DNA from: DAHUYF01 sp963789275
GTDB lineage: Bacteria > Pseudomonadota > Alphaproteobacteria > ATCC43930 > CGMCC-115725
DNA: 64,000 bases
NCBI GenBank assembly: GCA_963789275.1
Contig: CAWBKF010000004.1
Location: 1-64,000 of the forward strand
Direction: 5' to 3'
Below are positions 60,681 through 64,000 of the stretch, piece after piece. Numbering within the stretch: position 1 is the stretch's first letter; every line of letters starts with the position of its first letter. Below the pieces are notes generated by a model, which saw nothing but the letters and a program-made list of their open reading frames with translations, did no database searches and was not told the origin of the DNA. A program made the translations under genes and the position numbers.

Positions 60681-61506
60681 AGCTGTGCCCGGCCTTGAGT
60701 CCGGCGCGGACGCGATGGGCGATGGCGGTGAACGCCGCGGATTCGCGCATGTCGAGCGTGCGCTCGGCCGGCAGGTTGCTGTCGATGATATCGATGATCC
60801 GCCCCGGCCGCGGGCTCATGACGACGATGCGCGTCGACAGGAACACCGCCTCCGGGATCGAATGGGTGACGAAGATCACGGTCTTGCCCGTGCGCTGCCA
60901 CAGCCGCAGCAGCTGCTCGTTCAGATGATCGCGGATGATCTCGTCGAGCGCGCCGAAGGGCTCGTCCATCAGCAGCAGCTCGGGATCGAAGGAGAGCGCG
61001 CGGGCGATCGAGACGCGCTGCTGCATGCCGCCCGAGAGCTGCCAAGGAAATTTGCGCTCGAAGCCGGTGAGGTTGACGAGCGCGAGCACGCGGCGCGCGC
61101 GCTCCTGCCGCTCGGCCTGCGACAGCCCCATGATCTCCAGCGGCAGGGTGACGTTGCGCTGTACCGAGCGCCAGGCATAGAGCGCCGGCGCCTGGAAGAC
61201 GTAGCCATAGGCGCGGGCGAGCCGCGCCGCCTCGGGCGAGACGCCGTTGACCCGCACCGTGCCGCTGCTGGCGCGCTCGAGATCGGCCATGACGCGCAGC
61301 AAGGTGGTCTTGCCGCAGCCGGATGGGCCGATCAGCGAGACGAAATCGCCGCGCGCGACGGTGAGGTCGACATCGGCGAGCGCGCTCACCGCCGCGCCGC
61401 CGGTATCGAAGACCAGGTTGAGGCCGCTGATCTCGACGGCGGGCGGCGCGCCGGGCGCGCGGGCCTCGGCCATGCTCAGCACCGTCTCGTCAAGGAGGTC
61501 GACCAT
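60667..61506 (-). CDS. NMT1-type ABC transporter ATP-binding protein (SsuB/TauB class)
   Basis: 279 residues from ATG 61506 (an ATG at 61533 overlapping the amidohydrolase gene is an alternative). Walker A GPSGCGKTT, Q-loop YVFQAPALYAW, signature QLSGGMQQRVSIARAL, Walker B LLLMDEPFGALDE and H-loop VTHSIPEA. The C-terminal MSPRPGRIIDII is typical of the nitrate/taurine/NMT1 group. Confidence 0.93.
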   Translation of the reverse strand: MVDLLDETVLSMAEARAPGAPPAVEISGLNLVFDTGGAAVSALADVDLTVARGDFVSLIGPSGCGKTTLLRVMADLERASSGTVRVNGVSPEAARLARAYGYVFQAPALYAWRSVQRNVTLPLEIMGLSQAERQERARRVLALVNLTGFERKFPWQLSGGMQQRVSIARALSFDPELLLMDEPFGALDEIIRDHLNEQLLRLWQRTGKTVIFVTHSIPEAVFLSTRIVVMSPRPGRIIDIIDSNLPAERTLDMRESAAFTAIAHRVRAGLKAGHSYDDE

Positions 61507-61519
61507 CGCCGCCGCCCGC

Positions 61520-62758
61520 TCATCCCGCGGCATGCTCGAGCATGGCGCGCAGCAGCACGTTGCAGCCGGCGGCCAAATCCTCGGCGGTGGCGCTCTCGAC
61601 CTCGTTGTGGCTGATGCCGTCGGCGCAGGGAACGAACACCATGGCCACCGGCGCGACGCGGCTGATATAGCCGGCGTCGTGCCCGGCGCCGGAGACGATA
61701 TCGCGATGGGGGTAGCCCAGATCCTCGGCGGCGCGCCGCACCGCGCCGATGCAGCCCTCATTGTAGTGCACCGCCGGCGAATGCCAGATCTCCGTGCACT
61801 CCGCCTGAAGCCCGAGCGCGCCGCAGACCTCGCTCACCGCCGCCTCGAGATCGCCGCGCATCCGCAGCAGCTCGGCATCCTGCGGATGGCGCAGATCCAC
61901 CGAGAAGAAGACGCTGCCGGGGATGGTGTTGCGCGAATTGGGCCGCACCTGCAGGAGGCCGACGGTGGAGACGCCGGGCCCGTGGTCGAGGCCGATGCGG
62001 TTGATGCGGTCGACGAGCCGGGCGGCGCCGAGCAGCGCGTCCTTGCGGCGGTTCATCGGCGTCGTGCCGGCATGGCTCTCGCTGCCGGTGAGGGTCACCT
62101 CGAACCAGCGGATGCCCTGGATGCCCTGCACCACGCCGATGGTCTTGCGCTCGGCCTCGAGGATCGGCCCTTGCTCGATATGCGCCTCGAAGAACGCCTT
62201 GAACGACCGGCCGCCGACCGGCGCCTCGCCGGCATAGCCGATGCGCTGCAGCTCCGCGCCGATGGTCTTGCCGTCGAGATCGGCGCGGCTCAGCCCGTAT
62301 TCCTCGTCGAAGACGCCGGCGAAGACGCCAGAGGCGACCATCGCCGGGGCGAAGCGCGAGCCTTCCTCGTTGGTCCAGACGCTGACCTCGATCGGCGCGT
62401 CGGTCTCATAGCCGAGATCGTTCAAAGTCCGGATCACCTCGAGCCCGGCGAGCACGCCATAGACGCCGTCGAACTTGCCGCCGGTCGGCTGGGTGTCGAG
62501 ATGGCTGCCGGTGACCACCGGCGGCAGATCGGCACGCTTGCCGGGGCGGCGGGCGAAGATATTGCCCATGCGGTCGATGGTGACGCTGCAGCCGGCCTCC
62601 CGGCACCAGCGCACGAAGAGGTCGCGGCCCGCCTTGTCGAGGTCGGTGAGCGCGAGGCGCTTGGAGCCGCCTTTCTCGGTGGCGCCGATCTTGGCCATCT
62701 CCATCAGGCTCTGCCACAGGCGCTGCTGGTCGATCCGGAGGTTCTGTGCGCCGCGCAC
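61520..62758 (-). CDS. Zn-dependent M20-family amidohydrolase (N-carbamoyl-L-amino acid hydrolase / beta-ureidopropionase / allantoate hydrolase type)
   Basis: 412 residues. GTG 62758 was chosen: it lies 12 bases after the preA stop with GGAG upstream. Metal and catalytic motifs: GSHLDTQPTGGKFDGVYG, WTNEEGSRFAP, EAHIEQGP, LTGSESHAGTTPM and GAGHDAGYISR, with the final His in SHNEVES. It cleaves N-carbamoyl compounds to CO2, ammonium and the amino acid. Next to preA, ureidopropionate from dihydropyrimidine breakdown is the likely substrate. The long fused frame with preA arises from the preA frameshift, not a real fusion. Confidence 0.88.
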   Translation of the reverse strand: MRGAQNLRIDQQRLWQSLMEMAKIGATEKGGSKRLALTDLDKAGRDLFVRWCREAGCSVTIDRMGNIFARRPGKRADLPPVVTGSHLDTQPTGGKFDGVYGVLAGLEVIRTLNDLGYETDAPIEVSVWTNEEGSRFAPAMVASGVFAGVFDEEYGLSRADLDGKTIGAELQRIGYAGEAPVGGRSFKAFFEAHIEQGPILEAERKTIGVVQGIQGIRWFEVTLTGSESHAGTTPMNRRKDALLGAARLVDRINRIGLDHGPGVSTVGLLQVRPNSRNTIPGSVFFSVDLRHPQDAELLRMRGDLEAAVSEVCGALGLQAECTEIWHSPAVHYNEGCIGAVRRAAEDLGYPHRDIVSGAGHDAGYISRVAPVAMVFVPCADGISHNEVESATAEDLAAGCNVLLRAMLEHAAG

Positions 62759-62769
62759 GTCGCCCGCTC

Positions 62770-64000
62770 CTATTCCGCCGCTTTGCGCAAGGGATTGTTG
62801 GGATGCTGCGTCCAGTCGAGATGCCGCTCGCCGCTGTCGGTGCGCACCATGGTAATGCAATCCTCGACCGGACACACATAGAGGCAGAGATTGCAGCCGA
62901 CGCATTCCTTGTCGACGACCTCGTAGCGCCGCGCGCCGTTCGCTGCGGGTAGCGGCGATCGCCTGATGCGCGGTGTCCTCGCAGGCGATGTGGCAGAGGC
63001 CGCATTTGATGCAGAGATCCTGATCGATGCGCGCGACGATCTGGTAGTTGAGGTTGAGGAACTGCCAGTCGGTGACGTTGGGCACCGCTTTGGCGCGGAA
63101 GCTGTCGAGGCGAGCATGACCCTTGGTGTCCATCCAGCGGCCGAGCCCATCGATCATGTCGTCGACGATGCGGAAGCCGTAATGCATCGCCGCGGTGCAG
63201 ACCTGGACCGCGCCGGCGCCGAGCGCCATGTACTCGGCCGCGTCGCGCCAGCTCTCGATGCCGCCGATGCCGGCGATCGGGATGTTGCGGCATTCGGGAT
63301 CGCGGGCGATCTCGGACACCATGTGCAGCGCGATCGGCTTCACCGCCGGGCCGCAATAGCCGCCATGGGTCCCCTTGCCGTCGACCACCGGCGTCGGCGC
63401 CATCTGGTCGAGATCGACGGCGATGATCGAGTTGAGCGTGTTGATCAGGCTCACCGCGTCGGCGCCGCCGCGCACCGCGGCGCGCGCCGGTCCGAGGATG
63501 CTGGTGACGTTGGGGGTGAGCTTGACGATCACCGGCATCCGCGTGTGCTGCTTGCACCAGCGTGTCACCATCTCGACATAATCCGGCACCTGGCCGACGG
63601 CGGCCCCCATGCCACGCTCGGACATGCCGTGCGGGCAGCCGAAATTGAGCTCGACGCCGTCGGCGCCGGTCTCTTCGACGAGGGCCAGCACGCGCTTCCA
63701 GCTCTCCTCCTCGCACGGCACCATCAGCGAGACGATGAGCGCGCGGTCGGGCCAGTCGCGCTTCACCTCCTTGATCTCGCGCAGATTGACCGAAAGCGGC
63801 CGGTCGGTGATGAGCTCGATGTTGGTGAAGCCGGCGACGCGGTTGCCTTTGTAGGAGAGCGCGCCATAGCGCGACGCGGTATTGACGATCGGCGGGTCCT
63901 CGCCCAGCGTCTTCCAGACGACGCCGCCCCAGCCCGCCTTGAAGGCGCGCACGACGTTGTAGGCCTTGTCGGTCGGCGGCGCCGAGGCGAGCCAGAACGG
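62770..64000 (-). CDS. preA: Dihydropyrimidine dehydrogenase subunit PreA, 5' end beyond window, one frameshift
   Basis: The frame enters from the right edge with PFWLASAPPTDKAYNVV, the usual PreA start region minus about 15 residues. The dihydroorotate-dehydrogenase-like barrel has GVELNFGCPHGMSERGMG (active-site Cys), VIVKLTPNVTSI and GIGGIESWRDAAEYM. Two [4Fe-4S] motifs follow: CIKCGLCHIACEDTAH and CVGCNLCLYVCPVEDCI. Between them the frame changes near 62945 (after AIAATR, before ARRYEVVDKE). The protein reduces uracil and thymine with a PreT partner, which must lie outside the window. It starts an operon with the amidohydrolase and the NMT1-type transporter. Confidence 0.88.

Noticed and set aside
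61520..63952. Apparent 810-residue fusion of PreA with an amidohydrolase
   Set aside because: The second ferredoxin motif and the proper PreA C terminus are in another frame with a stop at 62770, and a good GTG start for the amidohydrolase lies just after it. The fusion is produced by a single frameshift.
1..64000. CRISPR arrays, tRNA or rRNA genes, integrase or IS elements
   Set aside because: No regularly spaced repeats, cloverleaf-like sequences, rRNA segments, transposases or integrases were recognised by eye.

Overview
The window is GC-rich, densely coded DNA from an alphaproteobacterium. The support for that is Tat-exported solute-binding proteins, twin-arginine molybdoenzymes, the proteobacterial gene families seen, and the codon use. 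There is no rRNA, tRNA or housekeeping marker, so the genus cannot be fixed. The dominant theme is uptake and hydrolysis of small amides and other organic nitrogen.

Layout. (1) 1-5.6 kb: the end of an ANTAR-type antiterminator gene, then a five-gene HAAT (Liv/Urt-type) ABC transporter followed by an acetamidase/formamidase. (2) 6.8-13.0 kb: an amidase-signature amidase with its own five-gene Liv/Urt-type transporter, preceded by a convincing sigma-54 promoter. (3) 13.3-18.9 kb: a three-subunit molybdenum aldehyde/isoquinoline-type oxidoreductase (2Fe-2S, Mo and triheme cytochrome c subunits) and a convergent acyl-CoA synthetase. The Mo subunit, the cytochrome and the synthetase are broken by many single-base frameshifts. 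(4) 19.1-26.8 kb: a ribose-type ABC transporter in which one permease is fused to a strictosidine-synthase/SMP-30-like beta-propeller, with a second free propeller, a two-domain ATPase and a TetR regulator. (5) 26.9-45.6 kb: a mosaic of single genes, many for envelope, stress or signalling: soluble chemoreceptor, small secreted or lipoproteins, quinone reductase, class III cyclase, desaturase, two alpha/beta hydrolases, Dps, soluble sugar dehydrogenase with cytochrome domain, phasin-like protein, metallophosphoesterase and a heme-sensor histidine kinase. (6) 57.1-45.7 kb, all on the minus strand: a third Liv/Urt-type transporter, then amiC-amiR-amiE, then a MoxR-type AAA+ ATPase with a VWA partner. 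(7) 64.0-57.5 kb, minus strand: preA, an N-carbamoyl amino acid/ureidopropionate-type amidohydrolase and an NMT1-type ABC transporter, which looks like pyrimidine or hydantoin nitrogen salvage.

The most interesting signal is in two leaders on the minus strand, before the third transporter (57123-57204) and before amiE (50079-50156). Each holds a rho-independent terminator whose 5' arm overlaps a small GGGC-N6-GCCC hairpin. Just upstream is a nearly identical hairpin, GCGGC-ARCGGC-GCCGC, with A at loop position 1 and G at position 4. That is the expected architecture of an ANTAR-protein target, and an amiR/amiC pair lies between the two leaders. I read the region as an amide-sensing antitermination circuit that controls uptake and hydrolysis together.

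Other notable points are an operator GTGATA-N4-TATCAC found at two distant promoters, a family of small palindromic repeats (one pair sits inside a permease coding region), and frameshifts concentrated at 14.4-18.8 kb but also scattered elsewhere, which may be sequence errors rather than decay.
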